DNA of 57,097 bases from contig MFRN01000016.1 of the NCBI GenBank assembly GCA_001784585.1, positions 1 through 57,097 of the forward strand, given 5' to 3'. Below are positions 25,499 to 33,737 of the stretch, piece by piece. Positions within the stretch are counted from its first letter, which is position 1. Each line of letters begins with the position of its first letter. The translations under genes were made by a program, and so were the position numbers. The notes below the pieces were generated by a model. That model ran no database searches and was not told where the DNA came from. It saw nothing but the letters and a program-made list of their open reading frames with translations. The stretch is from Candidatus Melainabacteria bacterium RIFCSPLOWO2_02_FULL_35_15. Lineage in GTDB: Bacteria > Cyanobacteriota > Vampirovibrionia > 2-02-FULL-35-15.

Positions 25499-26545
25499 TC
25501 ACAATTCTTTGTCTTTTACAGCAGGATTTTTCCATTGTGTACCATCTTCAAATACAACTTTAGCAATTTCAACTTTATATGTTTCCCCTTCTCTTTTTGA
25601 ATTAAGTTCATTATATTCAACTATTCTGTTTTCATAAGGAGCTATTGGCTTTGAAACTTTTATTTCCTTGGCAAGTGTTTGAGTCTCATTAAATGCCAGT
25701 TTTCTTTCCCAGACTATAAGAACAAAGTTTATAATTTTCGGGGTTTGATTATGTAACTCCAGTTTATATTTAAAGTCAACATCTCCGATCTTCATGAATT
25801 CTGTTTTTGACTTTAATACCTGTGCTTTTTGTATATATAAAGGATCTTCTTTGTTGGTTATAATTTCAACAGTATTATCACTTTTTTTAACTTCTAACAC
25901 TTCTTTGTTTCTTTCATTTATAGTTTTTTGTGCAGCTAACATGCTCTCTGTCTGCTTTTCCATGACCTTCTTTTTTAGAGCTTTTTCCTGTGCTCTATCA
26001 TTTTCTATTTTCTTTTTTAAATCTTCCGTTTCTTGTTTTCGCTTCTTCCATAAATCTTCTATTTCTTGTTTTTGCCTGTTCTTTAAATCTTTCAGTTCTT
26101 TTCTATACTTTTCTCTCTGCTCGTTGTGCCAGAAGAAGTGGAACCTTTCCCTTTTTTCTTCTAATAGAGGTTGTGGCGGCATAGGAGGAGATGGCTGAAT
26201 CTGCGGCATAGGAGGAGATGGCTGGATTTGTTCTGCTTGTGCTGTTTCTTGGGAAGGTAGTGGTAAAGATGGTATAGACTCTTGTGGAAGTGCTGGTGGA
26301 GGAGATGGCTGGATTTGTGGCATAGGAGGAGATGGCTGGATTTGTTCTGCTTGTGCTGTTTCTTGGGAAGGTAGTGGTAAAGATGGTATAGACTCTTGTG
26401 GAAGTGCTGGTGGAGGAGTAGCTGGAAAAGATTCCTGCAAAGAAGGCTCTTGATTTATAAAATCCTGTGACCTGGCTTGGTTACATACAAATAAAACAAT
26501 AAAAATTAAAATTCCACATGAAATCTTACTTCTAGAGTTAATCAT
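25499..26545 (-). CDS. Exported proline-rich coiled-coil protein
   Basis: The 348-aa product has a signal peptide (about 1-26, ending NQARSQ). A Pro/Gln/Ser-rich region (about 30-125) contains two copies of a 38-residue repeat with PSLPLPSQETAQAEQ. A highly charged coiled-coil segment (about 130-225, rich in Lys, Glu and Arg) follows, then a globular beta-rich C-terminal domain (about 240-345) with KYKLELHNQTPKIINFVLIVWERK. The layout is that of a periplasmic structural or spanning protein. It lies 12 bp after the secretin gene and 12 bp before the PilX-like gene, so all are one operon; it may be a pilotin- or PilP-like partner of the secretin, but no motif proves that. Confidence 0.65.
   Translation of the reverse strand: MINSRSKISCGILIFIVLFVCNQARSQDFINQEPSLQESFPATPPPALPQESIPSLPLPSQETAQAEQIQPSPPMPQIQPSPPPALPQESIPSLPLPSQETAQAEQIQPSPPMPQIQPSPPMPPQPLLEEKRERFHFFWHNEQREKYRKELKDLKNRQKQEIEDLWKKRKQETEDLKKKIENDRAQEKALKKKVMEKQTESMLAAQKTINERNKEVLEVKKSDNTVEIITNKEDPLYIQKAQVLKSKTEFMKIGDVDFKYKLELHNQTPKIINFVLIVWERKLAFNETQTLAKEIKVSKPIAPYENRIVEYNELNSKREGETYKVEIAKVVFEDGTQWKNPAVKDKEL
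26188..26415. repeat. Two tandem copies of a 114-bp unit
   Basis: Nearly identical copies lie with a period of 114 bp; for example GCTGGATTTGTTCTGC begins at 26221 and at 26335. They encode the repeated 38-residue Pro/Gln-rich segment of the exported protein. The close identity indicates a recent duplication, and copy number may vary between strains. Confidence 0.85.
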
Positions 26546-26558
26546 AATTTATTCCTTA

Positions 26559-28286
26559 TTACCCGCCTGGTACTACATCTACCACAGATTTTTCTTTTTG
26601 AGCTGTAATATTTTCTTCAGGGATATTTCTAATTGTCGGGGTTATTAATACTATTAGTTCACTTTGATTTTTCCTAAAGTTTCTATTGGCTCCAAAATTA
26701 TTTAGTATTGGGATTCTGGTTAAGAATGGGAGACCTGTTCTGTCAGTTGAGCTATTGTTTATTATTAATCCGCCTATTGCAACTGTTTCACCATTTCTAA
26801 CCTGAACATCAGCATTTATTCTTCTTCTTGTAGTTGTTTTTGGAACTGTAACACCATTTTGTGTTGTTGAACCGGAATTATCTGATACTTCAATTTGAAT
26901 CTTTGCAGTAATTAGTCCTCCTGTACCTACAATTGGTGTAATACTCAGTGCAGTTCCTGCAGTGATTCTTTGTAATTGCTGTGTAGCAACAACCCCGACT
27001 TGTTGACCCTGTCCGGTTGCAGCTCCAAGCACAAGGTTTGTATCCTGGTCAATGTTTATCATGGCGGTTCTTCCCGATAAGGATACTAATTTTGGATAAG
27101 CCCTTACCTGAGCAAGTCCGTTAGTCTCCAGATAAGTAAGTTTTTTATTAAAAAGTTGCCAGGTATCCAGTGAAAAATCAAATACTGTTACTGAACCTAT
27201 ATTTTTATTTTCTCCGGCTACTGGTTCAGCCTTATTTTTTGGAACAAATTTTGCAAAGTTACCGATTGAAGAACCATTAGACAGGAAAACTGCTAAATCC
27301 TGGGCAGCACTTTTCTGAACTTCAATTAATTTTAATTCCAGCTCAACTTGTGGCAGAGGTTTGTCTATTCTTTCCAGGAATTGTTCAATTCTTTTTAAAT
27401 CATTTTGCGAACCATCGGCAATAATTGAGTTTTGGTCATTGCTTATTCTTACATTTGTTCTTACTTCTACAGGTAAAAGCTGCTGAACATCCATGGCTTC
27501 AAGGTTCATTAATAGAAACATCCTGCTTTCCTGACCTACTGTAAAATTCTTGTTTAACCTGTTGTAAATTACATAAGTATCTTTCTCTTCTCCAACCGTT
27601 GTGTAATCAAATGAAGTACCGCTTAATACTAAATTTAAGGCTCCTTCTATGTTTATATTTCTAACCCTGCAGCTTACTCTTTCAGTAGGAGCAGAAGTTA
27701 AAACCAGATCAATTCCATATTTATTTGCAAGATCTTTTAAAAGAGTTCCCAGGTCCTGGTTGTCATAAGAAATATCAGCTTTTCTTTCAAGTAGTGGCAG
27801 AGACTTATCAATAGAGGATGCTCCTAAGCCAAAGATCATAATTGGATTTGCAGATCCGCTTTTTATTATAGTATAGCTATTTCCTGTAGTAGTGTAATTT
27901 ACCATAGCTGCATCCACAAGACTAAAAAAAGCTTCCTCGAAGGACTGATTTTGAATTTCAATTACAGCAATTAACTCATCATCACGAATATCACTGCCTA
28001 TAGAAATACTTCTGCTGCTTATTTTTGCAAGTGTTGCAAATGCATCTTTAACAGGAATATTCCTTGCTGAGAATGTTATTGGTTCTTCATCTATTACCTG
28101 TTTAGTAAAGGAAGGTTTTTGTATGCCGGTGTTATTGGGCTTCTTGACGCCTAAAATATCTTTTCCTAGTTCATCTTCGATTGTAGGAGCTACATCAAGA
28201 TCCTGAGCTTTTAAAATCAGGTTACAATATGAAAATAAAAAAGCAGTTAAAGCACATAATAAATAAATTTTTATTATCTTATTCAT
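26559..28286 (-). CDS. PilQ/GspD-type outer-membrane secretin
   Basis: The 575-aa protein has an N-terminal hydrophobic signal region (about 8-26), two secretin N-type domains (about 55-125 with ITFSARNIPVKDAFATL, and about 170-245 with DNQDLGTLLKDLANKYGIDLVL), a NolW-like segment (about 255-310) and the C-terminal secretin channel domain. The channel signature reads VRNGETVAIGGLI, GLPFLTRIPILNNFGANRNF, SELIVLITPTI (about 480-550). It would form the outer-membrane ring through which a pilus or secreted protein passes. The early N-domain order fits PilQ better than GspD, but without pilMNOP nearby the system type is open. It belongs to the four-gene cluster 22793-29691. Confidence 0.9.
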   Translation of the reverse strand: MNKIIKIYLLCALTAFLFSYCNLILKAQDLDVAPTIEDELGKDILGVKKPNNTGIQKPSFTKQVIDEEPITFSARNIPVKDAFATLAKISSRSISIGSDIRDDELIAVIEIQNQSFEEAFFSLVDAAMVNYTTTGNSYTIIKSGSANPIMIFGLGASSIDKSLPLLERKADISYDNQDLGTLLKDLANKYGIDLVLTSAPTERVSCRVRNINIEGALNLVLSGTSFDYTTVGEEKDTYVIYNRLNKNFTVGQESRMFLLMNLEAMDVQQLLPVEVRTNVRISNDQNSIIADGSQNDLKRIEQFLERIDKPLPQVELELKLIEVQKSAAQDLAVFLSNGSSIGNFAKFVPKNKAEPVAGENKNIGSVTVFDFSLDTWQLFNKKLTYLETNGLAQVRAYPKLVSLSGRTAMINIDQDTNLVLGAATGQGQQVGVVATQQLQRITAGTALSITPIVGTGGLITAKIQIEVSDNSGSTTQNGVTVPKTTTRRRINADVQVRNGETVAIGGLIINNSSTDRTGLPFLTRIPILNNFGANRNFRKNQSELIVLITPTIRNIPEENITAQKEKSVVDVVPGG

Positions 28287-28401
28287 GGTTATCTTGTTAT
28301 ATTTAACAAAAACATAGACAACGCTACTAACTTAAGGTTCCAAACCAAATGTTTTTATCTTTAGCGATTATCTGCAATCGAGACGCCACAGTGTAGCGCT
28401 T

Positions 28402-29691
28402 CTAAGTGGATTTTTTCTTATGTTCGCCTTTAATTTTTTCAATTATATCTTTTACCTGTTCGTCTGAAAGTCCACCTGAGATTCCCTGACCTTCTTGTTG
28501 TTTTGTCTCCTGAAAATCACCTTTTACTATAGAAAAGCTTGGTGCTAACCAGGGAGTTGGAGACGGTGGTCTTGGGGTATTCGGGCCTGCAACTTGTTGG
28601 CTGTATGGATTGTATCTGTCAATTATAGGATCAGTGTCTTTTTGTAACTTTTCCACTTCTTTTTGGATTGTCTCATTGTGCTGGGCAGTGGAAGATTGTT
28701 TTAGGATTTCTTTTTCTTCTTTTAAACCAGCTTTTGCTGGAATGACAGTGGCAGATTCAAGTAATGTTGAGCTTGTTCCGCCTGCAATAGTACCTGGTTT
28801 TTTGGGATCAATTACTTTTGTAGGTTGTGGCATTCTTGAAATTTGATCTCTTGCACTTATCCCGATAATTTTTACATCAGGAGGCGGCAAAAGCTCTTTT
28901 ACTTTTGTAACTACACTAACAATAGGAGGTTTCTTTGCTTCTTCTCTTAGTCTTCTTGATTCTTGAGCAGCAGCTCTGGCAGCTTCCCTGGCCTGCATCA
29001 GGGCAAGCTTGGCAGCTTCTTTTGCTTTCTTAAGTCTTTCTTTTTCTTGTTGTTTTTCTAAGCGGATCCTTTGCTTTTCAGTCCGGACTCTTTCTTTTTC
29101 AGCCCGTTTTTCAGCCCGGACTCTTTCCTTTTCTTGTCTTATCAGACTACGTATTTTTTCTTTTTCTTTACGTAATCTTTCTCTTTCTTGTCTAAGAAGC
29201 TTTCTTTCTCTTTCCTTGGCTTTTCTAATTCTTTGTTTTAGTTTTTCCCTGGATTTTCTTTCTCTTTCTTTTTGTTTCTTTCTTTGAAGCTTTAACTTCA
29301 GGGCTTTTTTTGTACGTAATTTTCTTAACTTTTCAATTTTTTGTCTTAATTTTTTTCTTTTTCTTTCAGCACGAATTCTTGTAAGTTTCTTCAACTGTGC
29401 CAGCTTTTTAGTTTTTAATTTCTTGGCTTTAAGTAATTTTTGTTTCTTAAGCTTTAATTTCTTAGTTAGTTTTTTATTAGTTTTCTTTTGTTTTAACTTT
29501 GAAACAGTTTTTTTTCTGTTTTTCTTTTTCTTGGAAGATTTTTTTAAACTTTTAGAATGCCCGGGATCTATAGATAAACCGCTATATAGCTTTTTTCTCT
29601 CAAGCTCACAGTCCCGACATGAACCAGGCCTGTAATCAACTGTATTGCCAGCTTTAAGTCCTATTCCACAAACCTTACAAAATTCTGCCAT
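28402..29691 (-). CDS. Zinc-ribbon protein with very Lys/Arg-rich coiled coil
   Basis: The 429-aa protein begins with a zinc ribbon (Cys5, Cys8, Cys25 and Cys28 in CKVC and CRDC). It continues with about 180 residues made almost only of Lys, Arg, Leu, Glu and Gln (about 45-245), predicted to be a long basic helix or coiled coil. A Pro/Ser/Gln-rich tail follows. No signal peptide is present, so it is probably cytoplasmic and may bind nucleic acid or ribosomes. The tail contains VIPAKAG (about 315), the translation of a palindromic repeat at 28727-28740. It lies 115 bp upstream of the secretin gene on the same strand and may head that cluster, but functional linkage is not shown. Confidence 0.65.
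   Translation of the reverse strand: MAEFCKVCGIGLKAGNTVDYRPGSCRDCELERKKLYSGLSIDPGHSKSLKKSSKKKKNRKKTVSKLKQKKTNKKLTKKLKLKKQKLLKAKKLKTKKLAQLKKLTRIRAERKRKKLRQKIEKLRKLRTKKALKLKLQRKKQKERERKSREKLKQRIRKAKERERKLLRQERERLRKEKEKIRSLIRQEKERVRAEKRAEKERVRTEKQRIRLEKQQEKERLKKAKEAAKLALMQAREAARAAAQESRRLREEAKKPPIVSVVTKVKELLPPPDVKIIGISARDQISRMPQPTKVIDPKKPGTIAGGTSSTLLESATVIPAKAGLKEEKEILKQSSTAQHNETIQKEVEKLQKDTDPIIDRYNPYSQQVAGPNTPRPPSPTPWLAPSFSIVKGDFQETKQQEGQGISGGLSDEQVKDIIEKIKGEHKKKST
28727..28740. repeat. Palindromic repeat core inside the zinc-ribbon gene
   Basis: CCAGCTTTTGCTGG followed by AATGACAG is the reverse complement of the common dispersed repeat type TGTCATTCC-AGCAAAAGCTGG. Its translation VIPAKAG appears in many unrelated bacterial proteins, which indicates insertion rather than native sequence. 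Confidence 0.65.
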
Positions 29692-29855
29692 GTATTTACT
29701 TTAATCTTTCTTACGTTCCAACTTAATAGTATAGAGTAAAAATGATTCTCGGCCAAGTGAATATACTTAATAAAATTAAATCTTACGCATTAGCTATTAT
29801 AGGTAAGATACAAGCCCCGAGAGAAATACAAACTTGTTTTGCGCTTTTAAAAAAT

Positions 29856-29928
29856 GGGCCCGTAGCTCAGCTGGTAGAGTACTTCGTTCGCAACGAAGAG
29901 GCCGGGAGTTCGAATCTCCCCGGGTCCA
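29856..29928 (+). tRNA. tRNA-Ala (anticodon CGC)
   Basis: The 73-nt cloverleaf has acceptor stem GGGCCCG/CGGGTCC, D arm GCTC-AGCTGGTA-GAGT, anticodon arm CTTCG-TTCGCAA-CGAAG with anticodon CGC, and T arm GGGAG-TTCGAAT-CTCCC. The G3-U70 wobble pair, the alanine identity element, is present, confirming the amino acid. No CCA is encoded. A terminator-like hairpin follows. Confidence 0.96.
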
Positions 29929-29984
29929 TTTGTATCGCTCCAGACAAGCTGGAGCGTCTCGCTGCTGATCCTTTACACTTGATC

Positions 29985-30017
29985 GGATTTGTCCGCCTTA
30001 GGCGGACAAATCCTTTT
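29985..30017 (+). terminator. Rho-independent terminator after tRNA-Ala
   Basis: A perfect 13-bp stem GGATTTGTCCGCC with loop TTA and arm GGCGGACAAATCC is followed by TTTT. An additional hairpin CGCTCCAG-ACAAG-CTGGAGCG lies at 29936-29956 just after the tRNA. The main hairpin lies 30 bp before the end of the convergent sigma factor gene and could also help separate the two transcripts. Confidence 0.8.
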
Positions 30018-30043
30018 GAGCTTTATTTCCTTTTTGTTATCAC

Positions 30044-31054
30044 TTAGCTTTCCTTTACCATACCAATTAAATTTTTTCTGAAACTCATATTGTTTCTGAG
30101 TTTGTAGATTGCCCTTGCTTCTATCTGGCGTACCCTCTCCAGACTTATATTCATAATATTTGCAACTTCATTTAAGCTTCGCTCTTCATTTGTAATGGCA
30201 TCTTCATTGATCCTGTATCTGAGTTTAACTACTTCTTGCTCGCGTTCAGTAAGTAAATCGCGAATGCCTTTGGTGATTGCCTGGGAAAGCAGTTTCTGAT
30301 CCGAAGCTTCTTCAGGCAATACTGCTATTTCTTCACCTTCCAGTTCAAGAACATCTTCCAGGCTGGTATCCTGTTCATTGCCGACTTTAATATCCAGAGA
30401 AACGGGCAGAGTTTCAGATTTAAGCACCTTTTCAATTTTTTTACCCGGGATTCCTGTCGCTATTGAAAGATCTTCTATACCTGGCTCTCTGCCTAAAGTT
30501 AATGGCAATATTTCTTTTGCTTTTCTTAATTTGTGTAAAATCCCCTGAACAGAATTTGGCAGTCTGATTATTCTGCTTTTTTCATTAATAGCTCTTGTAA
30601 TTGCCTGCCTTATCCACCAGGTTGCATAAGTAGAAAATTTATATCCGAGCTTATAATCAAATTTTTCAGCTGCCTTTATTAAACCTACATTGCCTTCCTG
30701 AATTAAGTCCAGGAGGTCTAATCCTTTAGAACTATATCTTCTGGCAATACTTACTACAAGTCTTAAATTAGCCCGGATTAGTTTTTGCTTTGCAATTTCT
30801 GCAGCTTTTTTTTGCTTTGGAGTTGCATTATTATTTCTGCCTTCTGAATATATTTTTGCCAGGCTTAATTCTTCATTTGATTTTAACAGTGGATTTTTTG
30901 ATATTTCTTTAAGGTAAGATACAATTGCAGTATGAACATTATTGACAGGGTTTTGATAGTCATTGTTTTGGTTTAAGGTATGGTTAACAAGATCAATGTT
31001 ACTAAGATCATCCCCGAATACCTTATAATCCTTATTGTATTCATTTTCTCTCAT
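30044..31054 (-). CDS. rpoD: Sigma-70 family RNA polymerase sigma factor (RpoD/SigA type)
   Basis: The 336-aa protein shows region 1.2 ([18 protein letters not shown]), the primary-type region 2 ([24 protein letters not shown] and [17 protein letters not shown]), region 3 and the region 4 helix-turn-helix ([23 protein letters not shown]). It lacks the long acidic region 1.1, so it is a compact group 1 or group 2 factor like those of cyanobacteria. Whether it is the housekeeping factor or an alternative cannot be told without the rest of the genome. A good ribosome binding site (AGGGAT) precedes the start. It is divergent from the gene at 31565, with a 510-bp spacer between. Confidence 0.93.
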   Translation of the reverse strand: MRENEYNKDYKVFGDDLSNIDLVNHTLNQNNDYQNPVNNVHTAIVSYLKEISKNPLLKSNEELSLAKIYSEGRNNNATPKQKKAAEIAKQKLIRANLRLVVSIARRYSSKGLDLLDLIQEGNVGLIKAAEKFDYKLGYKFSTYATWWIRQAITRAINEKSRIIRLPNSVQGILHKLRKAKEILPLTLGREPGIEDLSIATGIPGKKIEKVLKSETLPVSLDIKVGNEQDTSLEDVLELEGEEIAVLPEEASDQKLLSQAITKGIRDLLTEREQEVVKLRYRINEDAITNEERSLNEVANIMNISLERVRQIEARAIYKLRNNMSFRKNLIGMVKES

Positions 31055-31564
31055 AATATCCCTATGTAAGGATCTAGCCCTTATATTCTCTTAAATACCA
31101 TGCTTTGGTAGTAATACGGCGGGGCAGGCCCTAGTGAAACTTAGTTGTTTTAAATTTTTTCTAATCTAAAATGTGCCAGACATTGATAGAGCTAAAATAT
31201 CGGTTTTAAGATGGAGGATTAAGATCTGGCTGACAAACTTAAAAACCTATTTAAATAAAATTTGTTACTCCAACTCTTTTCTCATGTCAAGGGACAGAAT
31301 AAAAAAGCAGGCTCTGTATAAGTTATTATTCTTCATACAGATAAGAACTTTAGAAACAGTTCATATAACTCTCTTTGTTCATTTTCTTTACATAACGCAA
31401 AAACAATATTATCACTCAAGGATTTATTGTCTGTGAGTTTTGATAATAAGGGATCTATCATATTAATTTTGTGATACCTAAGGTAATTATCCCATAATTT
31501 TATAGACGACCGTTGTAAAATAGTAGAGCAATTTAAATTTATTAAAAGAGGATTTTTAAGTATT
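31055..31564. other. Long intergenic region upstream of sigma factor
   Basis: The 510 bp have no convincing gene; an 87-codon open frame at 31173-31436 lacks coding character and family similarity. The region must hold the divergent promoters of the sigma factor gene and of the gene at 31565. A GC-richer patch at about 31113-31135 stands out from the AT-rich rest. I can assign no RNA family, though a small RNA here is possible. Confidence 0.5.
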
Positions 31565-31996
31565 ATGGAAATTATTAGCGAAAATCAAATTTCATGTCTG
31601 GTTGAACAAGGAATAATTTATTCAAAAAGAGACATGATTAGAATTCTAAGAGATCTTGATCGGGTTTTATATGTTGATTTAATTGATAATGCATCTGTTG
31701 CCAATGGAGAAGGATATGTGGTGGAAGTTTATGCTAATAGTTATGATTCAACACTTGTTTTTAATCACAGACTTCACATAAATGTAAATAGTTTTGATTT
31801 TTTAAAAATAACTTCCCAGCCGGATAAATTAGTCGAATTAATTTCCGGACACAGAATTATAAAACTAAAACCTCTTACAAACATTCTTTTAGCTAACCAG
31901 TCACATATAGAAGAAGCAATTGATGAGCAGAGAATTACCATTGCCAGTCAGCTTGCCTGTGATGATGAAGTTGATTTGAATTATTACAGAGAGTAG
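31565..31996 (+). CDS. Hypothetical protein
   Basis: The 143-aa acidic soluble protein is preceded by a good ribosome binding site (AGAGGA). It starts MEIISENQISCLVEQGIIYSK and has alternating helix and strand patterns but no signal peptide, membrane segment or motif I recognise. It is convergent with scpB, ending 2 bp before the scpB stop codon. The long upstream spacer and strong ribosome binding site suggest a separately regulated, real gene. Confidence 0.65.
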   Translation: MEIISENQISCLVEQGIIYSKRDMIRILRDLDRVLYVDLIDNASVANGEGYVVEVYANSYDSTLVFNHRLHINVNSFDFLKITSQPDKLVELISGHRIIKLKPLTNILLANQSHIEEAIDEQRITIASQLACDDEVDLNYYRE

Positions 31997-31998
31997 GT

Positions 31999-32778
31999 TT
32001 ACTCAGCTACAGCTTCAGGAATTGTACTGACTAGAGCTTCCTGTTCTTTTTGCCTTTCCTTTTCTTTAGCTCTTTTTATAGCTTGTTCCTGGAGGCGATC
32101 TTTAATCTTATTAGCATCCTGGGTCAGTCTGAAATATTGCTGGAATTTACCGGTGGTTTTTAAAACATAAGTAAGTCCCTGTGGTTTTTTAGTGATTAAT
32201 TCCTGTTCAACAAGTTCGTTTATGTGATCATAAGCACCGGATCCTCTCATGTCTATAACTTCAGACTGGAGAACAGGTTCTTTTAATGCAATTGCAGAAA
32301 GAGTTCTCATAGGACCTGGGTTTAGTTCAAGTGGCATCATGTCAGTAACTATATTTAAGTATTGTGTTTTTACCTGAATTATATAACCATCATCAGTACC
32401 GATTTCCAGACCACCGTTTCTGTCTTCATATTCCTGAATGAGCTGTACTAAAGCTGACTGAATATCATCATATGATGCATTTAGCATTTTTGAGATTGCA
32501 CCTGTTTTAAGTGGCGTATCAGAAACAAATAATACTGCCTCAACCTGTGCTTTTAGATCTGACTTGAGAGCACTAGCTATTCCGCTAAGAGTAGACGGCT
32601 CAAGGATTTCAGGTTCAACATTAATTTCTTCAGCAGTAATCTCATCTTGCACTTCTTCTTCATGTGAATTGTCAGAAGATTGCTTCGTCGCTTCACTCCT
32701 CGCAATGACAGTGTCAACAATGTCTTCTGTTTTTTGTTCTTCTGTCCTCTGTTCTAAGTTCTCATGAGTTGTTTCCAC
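31999..32778 (-). CDS. scpB: Segregation and condensation protein B
   Basis: This is the winged-helix kleisin-binding subunit of the SMC-ScpAB condensin. Of 259 aa, the conserved ScpB body is about 65-235 (LKAQVEAVLFVSDTPLKTGAISKML, then LSAIALKEPVLQSEVIDMRG, then the YVLKTTGKFQQYFRL end). The first 60 residues are an acidic extension absent from most ScpB proteins. It contains VIARSEATKQSS (24-35), the translation of a REP-like repeat inserted in frame at 32677-32710. The C-terminus has a charged tail. The start overlaps the scpA stop by 17 bp, in the order smc-scpA-scpB. Confidence 0.93.
   Translation of the reverse strand: METTHENLEQRTEEQKTEDIVDTVIARSEATKQSSDNSHEEEVQDEITAEEINVEPEILEPSTLSGIASALKSDLKAQVEAVLFVSDTPLKTGAISKMLNASYDDIQSALVQLIQEYEDRNGGLEIGTDDGYIIQVKTQYLNIVTDMMPLELNPGPMRTLSAIALKEPVLQSEVIDMRGSGAYDHINELVEQELITKKPQGLTYVLKTTGKFQQYFRLTQDANKIKDRLQEQAIKRAKEKERQKEQEALVSTIPEAVAE
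32677..32710 (-). repeat. REP-like repeat inserted in frame in scpB
   Basis: The 34 bp read AGATTGC...CGCAATGACA with the arms of the REP-like units in elements 1 and 2 and the common GTCGCTTC-type middle. It encodes ARSEATKQS in the non-conserved N-terminal extension of ScpB. Confidence 0.85.
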
Positions 32779-33733
32779 CTGAAACCACCTCCTTATTCAA
32801 TGTCTTTGTAGATATATCTACAATGTTGTTTCCATCAGTAATAATTTCTATTACTTTTGGTTCTTCTTTCTTGCCCCTGCTTTTAATTTTATCTTTTATT
32901 TTTTGTATGATACCTTTTTTCTTTTTGGACTTTTCCCTTGGTTTTTCAATTTCCTGGATTTGCGGTTCTTCTATAATGGTCCCTGCTCTGTGAATAAAAA
33001 CTTCTCCGTAAAAGTCCTTTTGCTCAAGTACTACTTTTTGTGAATGGGCTAAAAATAACAATGCAAGAAAAGGAGTAGTTTTATTATTTAAAATTTCAGA
33101 AACAAAGCTTAAGGTTATCGGTTTATTGTCAGTTAAATGCTCCTGAATAATTGCTTCCACTTTACTGGCTACTTCTTCCAGATCTTCTTCATATGCAATT
33201 TCAAGAACATTTTCAGGAAGTTCAGAAGCATCAATTGTAAATGCTCTGTCAGCTCTAAGTTTGGCTCTTAAAGCTCTTCTCTCTTCTTCTTCCTCAGCCT
33301 GTTGAAGTGCAAAAATTAAATCCTCAAGGGAGATTTTTCTTTTTCTTTGTTGTTTGCCAAGAGAACTCCTGACAATAAAACTGTCAAGTTTCGAAAGGTC
33401 AAGGCGCACCTCATCCTGATTAAATAAAAGGTCATCTTCAGGGAAAAAGTTTTCTGTCTGCTGACTTGAAAGCAGAGTCTCATTGGAAATATTTAAAAGA
33501 ATATCTGATTTAAGTCTGAGAAGCACACTTGCAAAGAATATTGCCCGACCGGCATTTAGTAAATTTTCCCTTGGGCTTTTATCAAGAGCAGCAAGAAATT
33601 TATCTGTAACTTCAATAATATCAATATCCCAAGGATCAATATCTCCCTTTTCTGCAAGCTGAACAAGGATTTCTAACCCGCCACTTAAGTTTTTTATGTC
33701 AATTTGTTCAATTTTTTGCTCTGTTTGTTTCAT
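32762..33733 (-). CDS. scpA: Segregation and condensation protein A (kleisin)
   Basis: This kleisin bridges the SMC heads. The 323-aa product shows the N-terminal FLSGGLEILVQLAEKGDIDPWDIDIIEVTDKFL-like motif region (about 14-48) typical of ScpA, with FFASVLLRLKSDILL (about 67-81), and the C-terminal winged helix (about 200-255) with TPFLALLFLAHSQKVVLEQKDFYGEVFI. A Lys-rich tail of about 60 residues after the winged helix (KSKKKKGIIQKIKDKIKS) is extra to the usual length of about 250 aa. Four base pairs separate it from smc, and its end overlaps scpB, so the three form one operon. Confidence 0.93.
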   Translation of the reverse strand: MKQTEQKIEQIDIKNLSGGLEILVQLAEKGDIDPWDIDIIEVTDKFLAALDKSPRENLLNAGRAIFFASVLLRLKSDILLNISNETLLSSQQTENFFPEDDLLFNQDEVRLDLSKLDSFIVRSSLGKQQRKRKISLEDLIFALQQAEEEEERRALRAKLRADRAFTIDASELPENVLEIAYEEDLEEVASKVEAIIQEHLTDNKPITLSFVSEILNNKTTPFLALLFLAHSQKVVLEQKDFYGEVFIHRAGTIIEEPQIQEIEKPREKSKKKKGIIQKIKDKIKSRGKKEEPKVIEIITDGNNIVDISTKTLNKEVVSGGNNS

Positions 33734-33737
33734 TACT

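Noticed and set aside
29009-29635. Long Phe/Ser/Leu-rich open frames that look like membrane proteins on the plus strand
   Set aside because: They are antisense readings of the Lys/Arg-rich coiled coil of the zinc-ribbon gene, whose AAG/AAA/AGA codons read as Leu, Phe and Ser.
29742-30047. 101-codon open frame on the plus strand
   Set aside because: It runs through the tRNA-Ala gene and its terminator, so it cannot be a gene.
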